DNA of 64,000 nt from assembly GCF_000022905.1 (NCBI RefSeq), contig NC_012590.1, forward strand, positions 434,001 through 498,000. Reading direction: 5' to 3'. The DNA comes from Corynebacterium aurimucosum ATCC 700975 (GTDB lineage: Bacteria > Actinomycetota > Actinomycetes > Mycobacteriales > Mycobacteriaceae). Positions 17,529 to 26,329 of this stretch are shown here, piece by piece. The stretch's first letter is position 1. Each line of letters starts with the position of its first letter. A program made the position numbers and the translations under genes. Under the pieces are notes generated by a model. That model worked only from the letters and a program-made list of their open reading frames with translations, had not been told where the DNA came from and did no database searches.

Positions 17529-20500
17529 ATGTCTCACTCACGATTTTCGCTTCTCGCCGCAGCGGTTGCGCTGTGCGCCGGTATCCTCGCGCCCGTCGCA
17601 GGCGCGCAGGAGCCGGCGCCGAGTCCAGCGGCACAAGACACCCCGGCCGTCGTCACGCGGGACGGGTCCAGCCCGGACCGAGCTGCCGCGTCCTGTTGGG
17701 CTATTAAACAAGACAACCCTGATGCCAAGAACGGCTCCTACTGGCTGCTCACCCCGCAGATGGAGGCGCCGCAGGAATTCTTCTGCGATCAGGAAATGGA
17801 CGGTGGCGGCTGGGTCATGATTGGTCGCGGCCGCGAAGGTTGGGACCGTTACCCCGCAGGCCAAGGCGATATTTCCGCGCTCACTAGCCGTGATCGCACC
17901 CCGGCGGACTTCGCTCCGGCGCAGCTGCCCACCAAGACCATCGATGGTCTGCTGAGCGGCCAGCACATCAACGAGTTGGACGAGGGTATGCGCGTCGTGC
18001 GTGCCACCAATAACTCCGGTACGCGCTGGCAGACCGCGGATATCAAACCGCAGCGCATGGAGAACTGGTCGTGGGCGCTTTCCGCCGAGGACCCGGCGCT
18101 CTTCCGTTTCGATAATGGGCCCTTGTGGTACCGCGCAGACCGTACGGACAGGTTCATGGGCAACGCCATCGGCCTGCGCGGCATAGATATTTCCACCACG
18201 CGGGCCCGGCAATACAAGATCGGCTTCGGCTATGGCCCGTGGAAAAGGGTCGGCCGTACGGGGGCTGACTCATTTATTTGGAGCACGAATGGATATGCCG
18301 CGCTGCCGTACGCGGAGCTGTATCTGCGCCCGCAGCTGAGCAACGCCGATGCCGGATTTGAGCCCATCCCGGATGCCGGCCTCGACGAGGTAACGAATTC
18401 CGCAGTCGTCTCGAGCTTCTCGTCGCCCACGCAGTGGGGCGTGACAGGTAACCTGACCGGCCGTAGCACCGAGGGTAACGCCCCCGTGCAGGCCTTTGCG
18501 CAAAAAGACGACACCGTCTTCGTGGGCGGCAATTTCACGGCGGCAGAAAACCACGCGACGGGCGAGTCCCTCCCGCGCACCGCGGTCGCCGCGTTCGACG
18601 CCACCACGGGTGAGGTCCGCCGCGACTTTGCCGTGGATCTCGACGGTCAGGTCAAGGCTCTCCTCGTCCTGCCCAACGGCAAGCTGCTTATCGGCGGTGA
18701 TTTCCTGCGCGCCGGCGGCGAAGAGCACCGCGGCACCGTCCTCGTGGATCCGAAGACGGGCGCTATCGATGCATCGTGGACGCTCAACGTCGTCTCGCGT
18801 CTGCGCGACGGCATTATCAGCGTCAAGGCGCTGTCTCTCTCCGGGGACCATGTTTACCTCGGCGGTAAGTTCACCCACCTCACCAGCGGCGGCGACAATT
18901 ACATCTACGCGCGTTCCGCAGGCCGCGTGAGCCTGGACGGCGTGCCGGACCGCTCGTGGAATCCCGAATTCAACGGCACCGTGGTGGACACGGACGTCTC
19001 GGCTGACGGCGGGCGTTTCTACGCGGCGGGCTACTTCACGAAGTCCGTGGACAACCCGGTGAACAAAGCAGCGGTCCTCACCACGGCCGCAGGTGCCGCT
19101 CCGGCCGTGGACTTCCAGTTCCAGGCCAGCGACACCAGCGCCACCTACCAGCAAGCCATCGAGGATTCTGGCGAGCTCGTCTTCATTGGCGGCGCCCAGC
19201 ACTCCCTCTTCGGTTACGAGCCGCAGAGCATGAACCGCGTCTCTGGCTCCATCATGAGCTCCAACGGCGGCGACGTGCAGACTATCGCTTCCAACGGCGA
19301 GGTCACCTACGCCAGCTGCCACTGCAATGAGAACGCCTACCAGGATTCCTACTCGTGGCCGACGCTGAGCGAGTCCCGCACCCGCATCGACAACATCCAG
19401 TGGGTCGGTGCCTGGGACGCCAAGACCGGCAAGCAGCTGGGCGAGTTCTCACCGTACATGCTGGGGTCGAACAACGGCGGCGGCTGGTCGCTGTTCATCG
19501 CGGAGGACGGCGCGCTGTGGGCTGGCGGCGACTTCACCGGTTCCCGCACGAATCTCACCACAGCACAGTGGAACGGCGGCTTCGTCCGCTACCCGGCCCA
19601 GGACCGCGAGGCTCCCCGCGTGCCGGATAAGGTCACCTTCAACCAATCTACTGCGAAGACCGTCGGCCTGACCTGGGCTGAGGCTTCCGATGCCGCCAGC
19701 TACGAGGTCTTGCGTGACGACCGCGTCGTCGCGACGTCGATCAGCCCGCGCGCCACCGTGCCGCGCGGTGGCGATGACCGCTACTTCGTCCGAGCAGTGG
19801 ACGAGGCGGGCAACCGTTCCGCGACGACCCACGTGGCCGTCGCGCCGGAGGCAGGTTCGCTCGGCTACGACGACCCTCAGCTCATCGCCGCGGGCGCGGA
19901 CTGGCAGTACTCCTATAACCAGGGCGCGCCGGACGCTGCGTGGAATACCACCGAGGGCACGCGCGACGGATGGCAGGCGGGTGCTGCGCCGCTGGGTTAC
20001 GGCGGCGCGGATCTCGGCACCGAATTCCAGACGCCGGCCGCGGCACAGCGCCCCGTCACCGCGTGGTTTGCGCATCTCTTCGACGTCGCGGACCCGACAG
20101 CGTTTACGACGGCGACGCTTAAGGTCATTGCCGATGATGGCGCTGTGGTCTACGTCAATGGCCACGAGGTCGGACGCGTCCGCATGGACGAGGGCGACGT
20201 GAAGGACACCACCCGCGCGAATGCCGTGGTCTCCGCCGCGCGCGCCGCAGAGGAGCGCACGACGATCGACATCCCGTCCTATTACTTGAAGCCCGGCGAA
20301 AATATCGTCGCTGTGGAAACCCACCTCAATTACAAGTCCAGCCCGTCCCTGACTTTCGACGCGTCGTTGCTCGTCACGGATTCGGCACCGGCCACCATCA
20401 CGGAGATTCCGGTGGACCGCAGCGAGCTCATCGCCGCGGGCGCGGACTGGCGCTACTCCTACGCTGCCGATGCCCCCGCCGAGGATTGGGCCACCACCCT

Positions 20501-21110
20501 CGACGTCGCAGACTGGAACGAGGACGCCGCTCCCATCGGCTGGGGTGCTGGTGACGTTGCCACGCCGTTGACCTACGCCGCGAACACCGCGTACTTCGTT
20601 AACGACATTGAGCTCTCTGAGGACGACCTCGCCGCCTTGCGTGAACAACACGGCGACGACGCGGTGGTGCGTCTCGAGGTCCGGGCCGACGATGCCGCGC
20701 TTGTGCGACTCAACGGCGAGGAAGTCGGCCGCGTCCGCTTGGGCGAGCCTCGGTCTGAGGTCGCCCACACCGCGTATGCGGATAGCTCCGTGAGCGCGTC
20801 GGTTGCCGCGCGCGACCGCTATGTCGTCGAGGTTCCGCTGTCGCGCTTCCATGCGGGCAGCAACCGCCTGGCCGTCGAAACCCACCTCAATTATAAGTCG
20901 GCTCCGTCCTTCGTCTTCGACCTCAGCGCCACGGTCACCGAGCCCTCGGGCGATCCCGCCCTCGCCGCGCTGGCCGAAGCCGCCGCGGACCTCGCCGAGG
21001 ATTCCGTCGCAGAAGCCGATGACGATGCCGCAGAAGCCGAGCTCACTGACGATGCCGCTGCCGACGACGTTGACGCTGCAGCTTCTGCAGACGCAGACGC
21101 GGAACAATAA
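17529..21110 (+). CDS. Large secreted fibrinogen-like multidomain protein
   Basis: A 1,193-residue exported protein. A signal peptide ends near AGA-Q (residue 26). Residues 50-280 form a fibrinogen-C-like domain with Cys56, Cys86 and the motif FFCDQEMDGGGW. Residues ~320-690 carry at least six copies of a strand motif of the type FVGGNF / LIGGDF / YLGGKF / WAGGDF, probably a beta-propeller. A fibronectin type III-like module (~694-777) follows, then two copies of a ~170-residue jelly-roll-like module (from ~785 and ~967) and an acidic Ala/Asp/Glu tail. There is no LPxTG motif. The start has AGAAAGAA upstream. Binding to, or processing of, the glycan made by the flanking genes is inferred from context. 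Confidence 0.8.
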   Translation: MSHSRFSLLAAAVALCAGILAPVAGAQEPAPSPAAQDTPAVVTRDGSSPDRAAASCWAIKQDNPDAKNGSYWLLTPQMEAPQEFFCDQEMDGGGWVMIGRGREGWDRYPAGQGDISALTSRDRTPADFAPAQLPTKTIDGLLSGQHINELDEGMRVVRATNNSGTRWQTADIKPQRMENWSWALSAEDPALFRFDNGPLWYRADRTDRFMGNAIGLRGIDISTTRARQYKIGFGYGPWKRVGRTGADSFIWSTNGYAALPYAELYLRPQLSNADAGFEPIPDAGLDEVTNSAVVSSFSSPTQWGVTGNLTGRSTEGNAPVQAFAQKDDTVFVGGNFTAAENHATGESLPRTAVAAFDATTGEVRRDFAVDLDGQVKALLVLPNGKLLIGGDFLRAGGEEHRGTVLVDPKTGAIDASWTLNVVSRLRDGIISVKALSLSGDHVYLGGKFTHLTSGGDNYIYARSAGRVSLDGVPDRSWNPEFNGTVVDTDVSADGGRFYAAGYFTKSVDNPVNKAAVLTTAAGAAPAVDFQFQASDTSATYQQAIEDSGELVFIGGAQHSLFGYEPQSMNRVSGSIMSSNGGDVQTIASNGEVTYASCHCNENAYQDSYSWPTLSESRTRIDNIQWVGAWDAKTGKQLGEFSPYMLGSNNGGGWSLFIAEDGALWAGGDFTGSRTNLTTAQWNGGFVRYPAQDREAPRVPDKVTFNQSTAKTVGLTWAEASDAASYEVLRDDRVVATSISPRATVPRGGDDRYFVRAVDEAGNRSATTHVAVAPEAGSLGYDDPQLIAAGADWQYSYNQGAPDAAWNTTEGTRDGWQAGAAPLGYGGADLGTEFQTPAAAQRPVTAWFAHLFDVADPTAFTTATLKVIADDGAVVYVNGHEVGRVRMDEGDVKDTTRANAVVSAARAAEERTTIDIPSYYLKPGENIVAVETHLNYKSSPSLTFDASLLVTDSAPATITEIPVDRSELIAAGADWRYSYAADAPAEDWATTLDVADWNEDAAPIGWGAGDVATPLTYAANTAYFVNDIELSEDDLAALREQHGDDAVVRLEVRADDAALVRLNGEEVGRVRLGEPRSEVAHTAYADSSVSASVAARDRYVVEVPLSRFHAGSNRLAVETHLNYKSAPSFVFDLSATVTEPSGDPALAALAEAAADLAEDSVAEADDDAAEAELTDDAAADDVDAAASADADAEQ
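19881..20370 (+). repeat. Internal duplication, copy 1
   Basis: Encodes the first ~165-residue module beginning LIAAGADWQYSY and ending near VETHLNYKSSPS. It shares 24 identical bases at its start and a nearly identical stretch near its end with copy 2. Confidence 0.75.
20427..20931 (+). repeat. Internal duplication, copy 2
   Basis: Encodes the second module, beginning LIAAGADWRYSY and containing NGEEVGRVRLGE where copy 1 has NGHEVGRVRMDE. It ends VETHLNYKSAPS. The nucleotide identity at both ends points to duplication within the gene. Confidence 0.75.
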
Positions 21111-21122
21111 GGAGAATCCCGC

Positions 21123-21879
21123 ATGACGTATAACAGCACCACCGACCGCGTCCCGTCCAGCGCGGGCGCATCACCTGCACCGGATCCGGCCGTGGCGGAG
21201 TTCGCTCGGCGCATCGCACGACCCGGCGCCGTGGTCACATGGCTTAACCACTGGTCGGTGCAGCAGGCGCAGTGGTCTGCGCTCGAAACCATGACGGACA
21301 TCGGCATCGACGGCACGCTGCTTCAGCTCATGCTGGCGCGTTGCGGCATGGACATGGGCCGCACCTCGGCCGACCTCGTCCTTCCGGTCCTGTTTCGTGA
21401 CGTCCTCGAGCCGGACCAGCGCATTGCGTTCATCGGCTCCGCGCCGGGCGTGGCGACGCGGGCGGCGGAGCGCATCGGCGGGCACCAGACCTGCGCCTTC
21501 GACGGCTACGGCGAGCTCAAGGAGCTGCGCCGCGATCCGTCGCAGCTGCGCGCCTGGCGTCCCGACGTCGTCGTGCTGGGCCTAGGCGCACCGCTGCAAG
21601 AGGAAGTCGCTGCCGAGCTGCACGTTGCGCTGCCCGAAGCCATCGTGTGTACCAGCCGGTGGCTGGATCGATCAGCTGGCCGCCAATGAGCAGTACTTCC
21701 CGGTGTGGGTCCACAAGTACCGCCTAGGCTGGGCGTGGCGCATAGCGCACGAGCCGCGCCGACTCATCGGCCGCTACACCGTCGATGCAGTCGGCTTCCT
21801 GCGCCGCCTGCCGCGCATCGTGTCTGACCTTCGGGTGCTGCCCCACAAGGCCGACGCCACGGGCTTCCACCGCGGCTAA
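21123..21879 (+). pseudogene. WecG/TagA/CpsF glycosyltransferase interrupted by a +1 frameshift
   Basis: Family GT26 enzymes transfer ManNAc-type sugars to lipid-linked acceptors. Frame 21123-21689 encodes the N-terminal three quarters (IDGTLLQLML, RTSADLVLPV, VVVLGLGAPLQEE). It then reads out of family and stops after SRWLDRSAGRQ. The conserved C-terminus (GGWIDQLAANEQYFP, WAWRIAHEPRRLIGRY) is in another frame from 21655 to 21879. Removing one base near 21651-21654 (ACCAGCC to ACCGCC) restores GGWIDQ in frame. Translated as is, the protein has 188 residues and lacks its C-terminal helices. It starts 12 bases after the fibrinogen-like gene. Confidence 0.82.
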
Positions 21880-21895
21880 ATCCCTCACGCACAAG

Positions 21896-21932
21896 AGCCT
21901 GGCTCCAGCAAATGCTGGAGCCAGGCTTTTTC
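21896..21932 (+). terminator. Rho-independent terminator of the glycan operon
   Basis: A perfect 15-bp stem (21896-21910 with 21913-21927, arms starting AGCCTGGCTCC) with a tiny AA-centred loop, followed by TTTTTCT. Confidence 0.93.
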
Positions 21933-22052
21933 TCTGCCGTCAGTTTTCTGTCGCCAGCAGCCTTGCTGCGTTGGCGAGCGCGCCGGCCCGCCGCGGCTCC
22001 TCGGGCCTGCGCGCCGTGACTGCCGTGGCGCATATGGCATGAGCGACGAAAG

Positions 22053-22105
22053 AGCTCCCTCTGCGGCCGTCAGGGAGTGAGAACACCGCAGGGGGAGCTA
22101 AGTGG
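22053..22105 (-). terminator. Hairpin downstream of the sugar transferase gene
   Basis: AGCTCCCTCTGCGG (22053-22066) pairs with CCGCAGGGGGAGCT (22086-22099) over 14 positions with one G-T. Read on the minus strand it follows the sugar transferase stop and is trailed by CTTTCG, a poor U-tract. Confidence 0.5.
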
Positions 22106-22118
22106 CGAAGAAGGCGGT

Positions 22119-22805
22119 TTAGTACGCGCCTTCTTGCGTGGCAAGCACCTTGAAGGTGCGGAAGAAGATCATGATGTCCATGCCGAACGAACGCTCAGCA
22201 CAGTAGCGCAGGTCCAGGTTGATGGAGTCTTCCCACGACAAGGTGGAACGCCCCATAACCTGCCACAGGCCCGTGATTCCCGGCTTGGCGTTGAACTTGC
22301 CCAGCTCACGCGGGGTGAACTTGGCGACCTCGCGCGGCAGCGGCGGGCGCGGTCCGATAAGCGACATGCGGCCGGTGAGCACGTTGAAGAGCTGTGGCAG
22401 TTCGTCGAGGCTTGTGCGGCGCAAGAAGCGGCCCACGCGCGTGATGCGCGGGTCGTCCTGCAGCTTGAAGAGCACCTCGTTGCCAGCGTTGCCTGCGGAG
22501 GCTTGGGCGGCGAGGAGCTGGTCCACGAGCTGCTCGGCGTTCGTGCGCATGGTGCGGAATTTGAGCATGGTGAAGTGTCCCTGGCGGTAGCCGACGCGGG
22601 TCTGCGCGAAGAAGACCGGGCCGCCATCGTCAAGCTTGATGAGGAGCGCAACGATGAGCAGGACAGGAGAGAGAAGAATGAGCGCCGTTGCGGAGAGTAG
22701 AATGTCGCTGATGCGCTTGGCCCCCGTGTACAGCGCCGGGGCGTCGGACGAACGATCCGGGATGACAGCGAGGGTACTCGCGGGACGGAGATTGGGAGTC
22801 GTCAT
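22119..22805 (-). CDS. Initiating sugar transferase (undecaprenyl-phosphate sugar-1-phosphate transferase)
   Basis: A 228-residue bacterial sugar transferase of the WcaJ/ExoY C-terminal type with one N-terminal membrane segment (about 31-58). Conserved blocks include GGPVFFAQTRVG, KFRTMRTNAE, GRFLRRTSLDELPQL, SLIGPRPPLP and GITGLWQVMGRS. It starts repeat-unit synthesis by loading a hexose-1-phosphate on the lipid carrier. It is convergent to the frameshifted WecG gene, and a long AT-rich region lies upstream. Confidence 0.9.
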   Translation of the reverse strand: MTTPNLRPASTLAVIPDRSSDAPALYTGAKRISDILLSATALILLSPVLLIVALLIKLDDGGPVFFAQTRVGYRQGHFTMLKFRTMRTNAEQLVDQLLAAQASAGNAGNEVLFKLQDDPRITRVGRFLRRTSLDELPQLFNVLTGRMSLIGPRPPLPREVAKFTPRELGKFNAKPGITGLWQVMGRSTLSWEDSINLDLRYCAERSFGMDIMIFFRTFKVLATQEGAY

Positions 22806-23241
22806 GAGTTCCTTAGTTGAGCATTACTGGTCGCAGCAGCGCAGAAAGCCTGCGCGCAGATTTATTCGGTTTATAAAACAACTGCTTTTAGGAAAAGCTT
22901 TTGAATTAACCGAGAATTGAGTACAAAGCTTAGAGAATTACAGAAAATTGATCAAGCTGTTTTAGGCACGCCAATTGTCAAGTTGTTGTGATCCTGGGGG
23001 GTTGGGTGCCTCTGTTTCCTACTTTTAGTAGGTAACAGGCTTAAGGGACATTTGTGTGGGATTTGTGGTGTCGATTCATTCCTTGAGCTGGGGCAATGTG
23101 CGGATATTGAATTGGAATCAGTTCCAACCGAGGTTTAGCCCTCAAATACGCCGGTCATTGCCAACCTGTGGTATTTGAATCTGCTACGGCAATTCTTATG
23201 ACAGGTCTAGGAATCGCCCAGCATGCCCGATCTGCGGAACA
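22806..23241. other. AT-rich gap upstream of the sugar transferase
   Basis: No credible gene. It holds the sugar transferase promoter region and a dyad (23012-23038, CTGTTTCCTAC / GTAGGTAACAG, loop TTTTA, one mismatch). The last ~30 bases read NRPACPICGT in one frame, a half zinc-finger that looks like the N-terminus of the IS1249-type transposase resumed at 24546. Confidence 0.5.
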
Positions 23242-23279
23242 GGGCCTGACCCCCGGAAAGTAGACACGTCGGGGGTTAG

Positions 23280-24161
23280 CTATGCTGCTTGGGTCAGTGT
23301 AGCTGATGTGAGTGCTTCGAAGTCATCGGGGGCTAGAAGGTTGCACCAGGAGTGCCGTCTGCGCGTGTTGTAGCGCATGCACCATCGGAAGACTTCTTGG
23401 CGGCAGATGATGGGATTGTCAAAAACTTTCCTATCTCGCAGAACTTCACGCTTTAAAGTGGCGTTAAACGATTCTGCCAGGGCATTATCGGCACTCGTTC
23501 CCACTGCTCCCATGGATTGGCGAACACCAAGTTGGGTGCAGTGGTCTTGAAAAGCCTGTGAGGTGTACACACTGCCATGATCAGAATGGAAAATTACCCC
23601 TTTAAGGCTTCCGCGAACCTTGCTGGCATGGGACAAAGCTTCGATAACCAGCGATACCCGCATGTGATCGGCGAGCGCATGACCGACAAGTTTGCGCGAG
23701 TAGACGTCGATGACTGTGGCAAGGTACATGTTCTTGCCTCCCTTACACGGCAGGTAGGTGATATCGCCTACATACACCTGGTTCGGCTTATCAGCGGTGA
23801 ATTTGCGGCCTACTAAATCTGGCATGACTCGATGACCAGGCTTGCGCCTGGTAGTGACACATCGACGTTGTTTAGTAAAGCCTTTTAGCCCCATGGATTT
23901 CATAATGCGTGCGACCTTCTTGTGATTGATCGGAGGAAAGTCCGTATCGGCTTTAAGGCTTGCAGCGATGCGTTTAGCACCATAAAGCCCGTGCTCATCA
24001 TCGAAGATGCTCTTGATTCTCGCACCAATAAGGGCATCGGAACACGTCTTTAACCTGCGTTTTTCGCGGGTGTTGACCCATTTGTAGAACGAGGAGCGAT
24101 TGAGCTTTAACACGTGGCACATCCGTGTGAGCTGAGTATTCGGTTCGGTGGTCGTAGACAA
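23280..24161 (-). pseudogene. IS3 element A transposase orfB, frameshifted near its N-terminus
   Basis: A 293-residue readable frame with an rve-type DDE core: D in GDITYLP, D in FHSDHGSVYTS and E in NALAESFNATLK. The usual N-terminus (VIRFQFVYDHRTEYS) is present but in the -1 frame overlapping the orfA end. One extra base near 24132 breaks it from LTRMCHVLKLNRSSFYKW. As written, orfB has only a TTG start and lies in the same frame as orfA after its stop, which is atypical for IS3. Transposition is probably impaired unless the base is an assembly error. Confidence 0.75.
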
Positions 24162-24173
24162 ACTGGAAGCGGA

Positions 24174-24473
24174 TTACCAGCGTGTCTCTTCGGCAAAATA
24201 TTTCGCGGCCTTGCGCAGGATGTCGCGTTCTTCACGAAGCTTAGAGACTTCTTTTTCTAGCTGACGGATTCGTTCAGAATCAGTCGTCGCCTGTGCCTTG
24301 TCGCGCATGCTTTTTGTGCGGACACGCTTGCCGGTGCCGTACTGCTTAAGCCAGGAATAAAGTGAGGAACGATTGATTCCTAGCTCTGCTGAAGCCGCGT
24401 GAAGTGAGAGGTCCTCATTGTTTTCGTAGAGGGCCACAGCATCACGTTTGAACTGTTCGGAGTACCTAGGCAT
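24174..24473 (-). CDS. IS3 element A orfA (helix-turn-helix protein)
   Basis: A 99-residue intact orfA: a helix-turn-helix (FKRDAVALYENNEDLSL ... GINRSSLYSWLKQYG), then a leucine-zipper-like coiled coil (IRQLEKEVSKLREERDIL) and the typical end AAKYFAEETRW. In IS3 elements it binds the ends and is fused to orfB by ribosomal frameshifting; here the junction is damaged. Confidence 0.88.
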   Translation of the reverse strand: MPRYSEQFKRDAVALYENNEDLSLHAASAELGINRSSLYSWLKQYGTGKRVRTKSMRDKAQATTDSERIRQLEKEVSKLREERDILRKAAKYFAEETRW

Positions 24474-24545
24474 GGTGGTAGATTACCTTTCTTCCCAACC
24501 CAACAGGGCTGGATATCAGGTGTCTACCTAACAGGGGTCAGGTCC

Positions 24546-25378
24546 ACAAGCATGCACAAGAACGGCACAACAACAGCCAGAACCCCACGCTGGCGTTGCC
24601 CCAACTGCAACGCTTCTCAAACCGGCACCAGGGCCAACACCGCCAATATCCAGCACTTCAAAGTCTTTCTAGACTGGGTCCTCACTGGTGAACCAGCCCA
24701 ACGCATAGCACACCGCCTTCACGTCACCCGACGCACACTGACCCGGTGGTTTACCTTCTTTTGGTTCATCGTGGTGCCCTCACATACCGACAAGTTCCGC
24801 GTCTACGACCAGTTGTTTATCGACGGCACCTACTTTCACAAGAAATGCCTGCTTGTTGCGTGCACCGCGGAACACCCCGTGGCCTGGCTGTGGTGCACCG
24901 GGGAATCAAAATACAACTACGCCAGACTCCTAGACATGCTCGCACCACCACTAATCGTCACGATCGGCGGCTCTGGCGGTGCCCGCGCAGTCATTAAAAA
25001 GCACTGGCCAGATACCAAAATCCAGCGATGTCTCGTTCATGTTCAGCGCAATATCCTCACCGACATCTCACGTCATCCCCGCTATCTGGCACATAAAGCA
25101 CTGCGCAAGTTCGCGTATCAGCTCACACATATCGAAACTCAAGATGAAGCACGCGAGTTCATTACTAGAGTCCACAAGGCCAGCGTGACATTCGGCCCCT
25201 GGCTAAAAGAGAAAACATACCGCAGCCAGGTAAAAGCCGCGGATATACCGCGGTGGGTCAAGCCGAGTCAAAAATTCTGGTTCACGCACCGTGGCGCTAG
25301 GCGAAGCTTCAACAGGCTCAATGAACTTATCAACGACGGAACGCTATTTACCTACCTGAATCCGCCAGAAGGCATAAC
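24546..25378 (+). mobile_element. Remnant of an IS1249-type element cut by two insertions
   Basis: This stretch carries the middle of a MULE-type transposase gene. Its 5' part lies left of IS element A (about 23211-23241) and its 3' part is missing at the border with element B (25379). It is therefore the oldest mobile element here and can no longer move. Confidence 0.75.
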
Positions 25379-25415
25379 TGAAGTGCCCCGGGTTTTTCCT
25401 AGGCATTTGCCTTGA
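24552..25415 (+). pseudogene. IS1249-type transposase fragment
   Basis: It starts at an internal ATG (MHKNGTTTARTPRWRCPNC) just after the target duplication of element A. The CPNC pair completes a zinc ribbon whose first half (CPIC) is left of element A. A MULE/DDE domain follows (FIDGTYFHKKCLLV; IQRCLVHVQRNIL). Homology ends at YLNPPE; the final residues (GITEVPRVFPRHLP) are read from the end of element B. Both termini are therefore lost. Confidence 0.82.
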
Positions 25416-26326
25416 TTTCCATTATTTTTCGACTGGGGTGGTGTTCCCATATTTCGGCTTCGACTTCAGCCGGGGTGCGGTAGCCTAGGCTCTGGTGGAG
25501 CCGTGATTCGTTCCACCAGTTAACCCACTCGAACGTGGCGATGTCCACGTCGACGACATCGGCCCACGTTCGCCTATGAATCAGCTCATTCTTGTAGGAG
25601 CCGTTGACATTCTCCGCCAGAGCATTGTCGTAGGAATCACCAACAGTGCCGGTCGACGCCGTAATTCCATGCTCAGCCAGGCGCTCGTTGTAGACGATGC
25701 TCACATACTGCGACCCGTGGTCCGAGTGATGAATTAGGCCCGCCGTTTCCGTGGCGCACACGATCGCCTGGTTGAGCGCCCGCAGCGGCAACGCCTCAGT
25801 GCGCATCGAATCAGACAACGCCCACCCGACAATCCTCCGGGAGTACACATCAGTGACAAAAGCTGTGTACACAAACCCTTTCCTGGTGCGCACATACGTA
25901 ATGTCCGCCACCCACAGACGATTAGGGCCAGGAGCCTTAAACTCACGATTTGCCAAATCTGGGCGAAGATCCGGGCCTGTGGGCTTACGCGTCGTAATTG
26001 GTGCCCCACCTTTTCCCTTGCCGGACAGACCAGCGCTGCGCATCAGCCGGGCTGTTTGCTCACGCCCAATGTCAACGCCCTGGCGTTGCAGCATGCGCCA
26101 CATCTTCCGCACGCCGTAGACGCCGTAATTTTCAGCGTGAACGTCGCGAATATGCTCTACAAGGGTAGCGTCGCGAAGGGCGCGGGAGCTTAAGCCCCGG
26201 GTCTTGGATTGGCGGTACCCACGCGAGCTAAGAAAACCGCCTTCGCGATGCGTGTTGAACGTCTGGCAGATGAACTCGACTGAGAAACGATTCCGATGCT
26301 CATCGACGATCGATGAATCGGATCAT
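25399..26326 (-). pseudogene. IS3 element B transposase orfB with a 7-base insertion near the start
   Basis: From the ATG at 26326 the frame reads MIRFIDRR and stops. Removing a 7-base near-duplication (TCGAT-CG-TCGAT, about 26301-26316) joins it to DEHRNRFSVEFICQT and a complete orfB. The readable part from 26112 (237 residues) has the DDE residues in ADITYVRT, HHSDHGSQYVS and NALAENVNGSYK. It is probably non-functional. Confidence 0.78.
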
Positions 26327-26329
26327 TTC

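Larger units (their letters stand above)
23242..24545 (-). mobile_element. IS3-family insertion sequence A (1,304 bp)
   Basis: The ends form a 26-bp imperfect inverted repeat (23242-23267 and 24520-24545; 21 of 26 match, outer parts GG-CCTGACCCC and TAGACAC). A 3-bp direct repeat ACA (23239-23241 and 24546-24548) flanks it, as expected for IS3 elements. It carries orfA and orfB on the minus strand and splits an IS1249-type transposase gene. Confidence 0.82.

Noticed and set aside
19449..21107. 552-codon minus-strand frame opposite the fibrinogen-like gene
   Set aside because: Shadow frame; the plus strand has clear domains and signal peptide.
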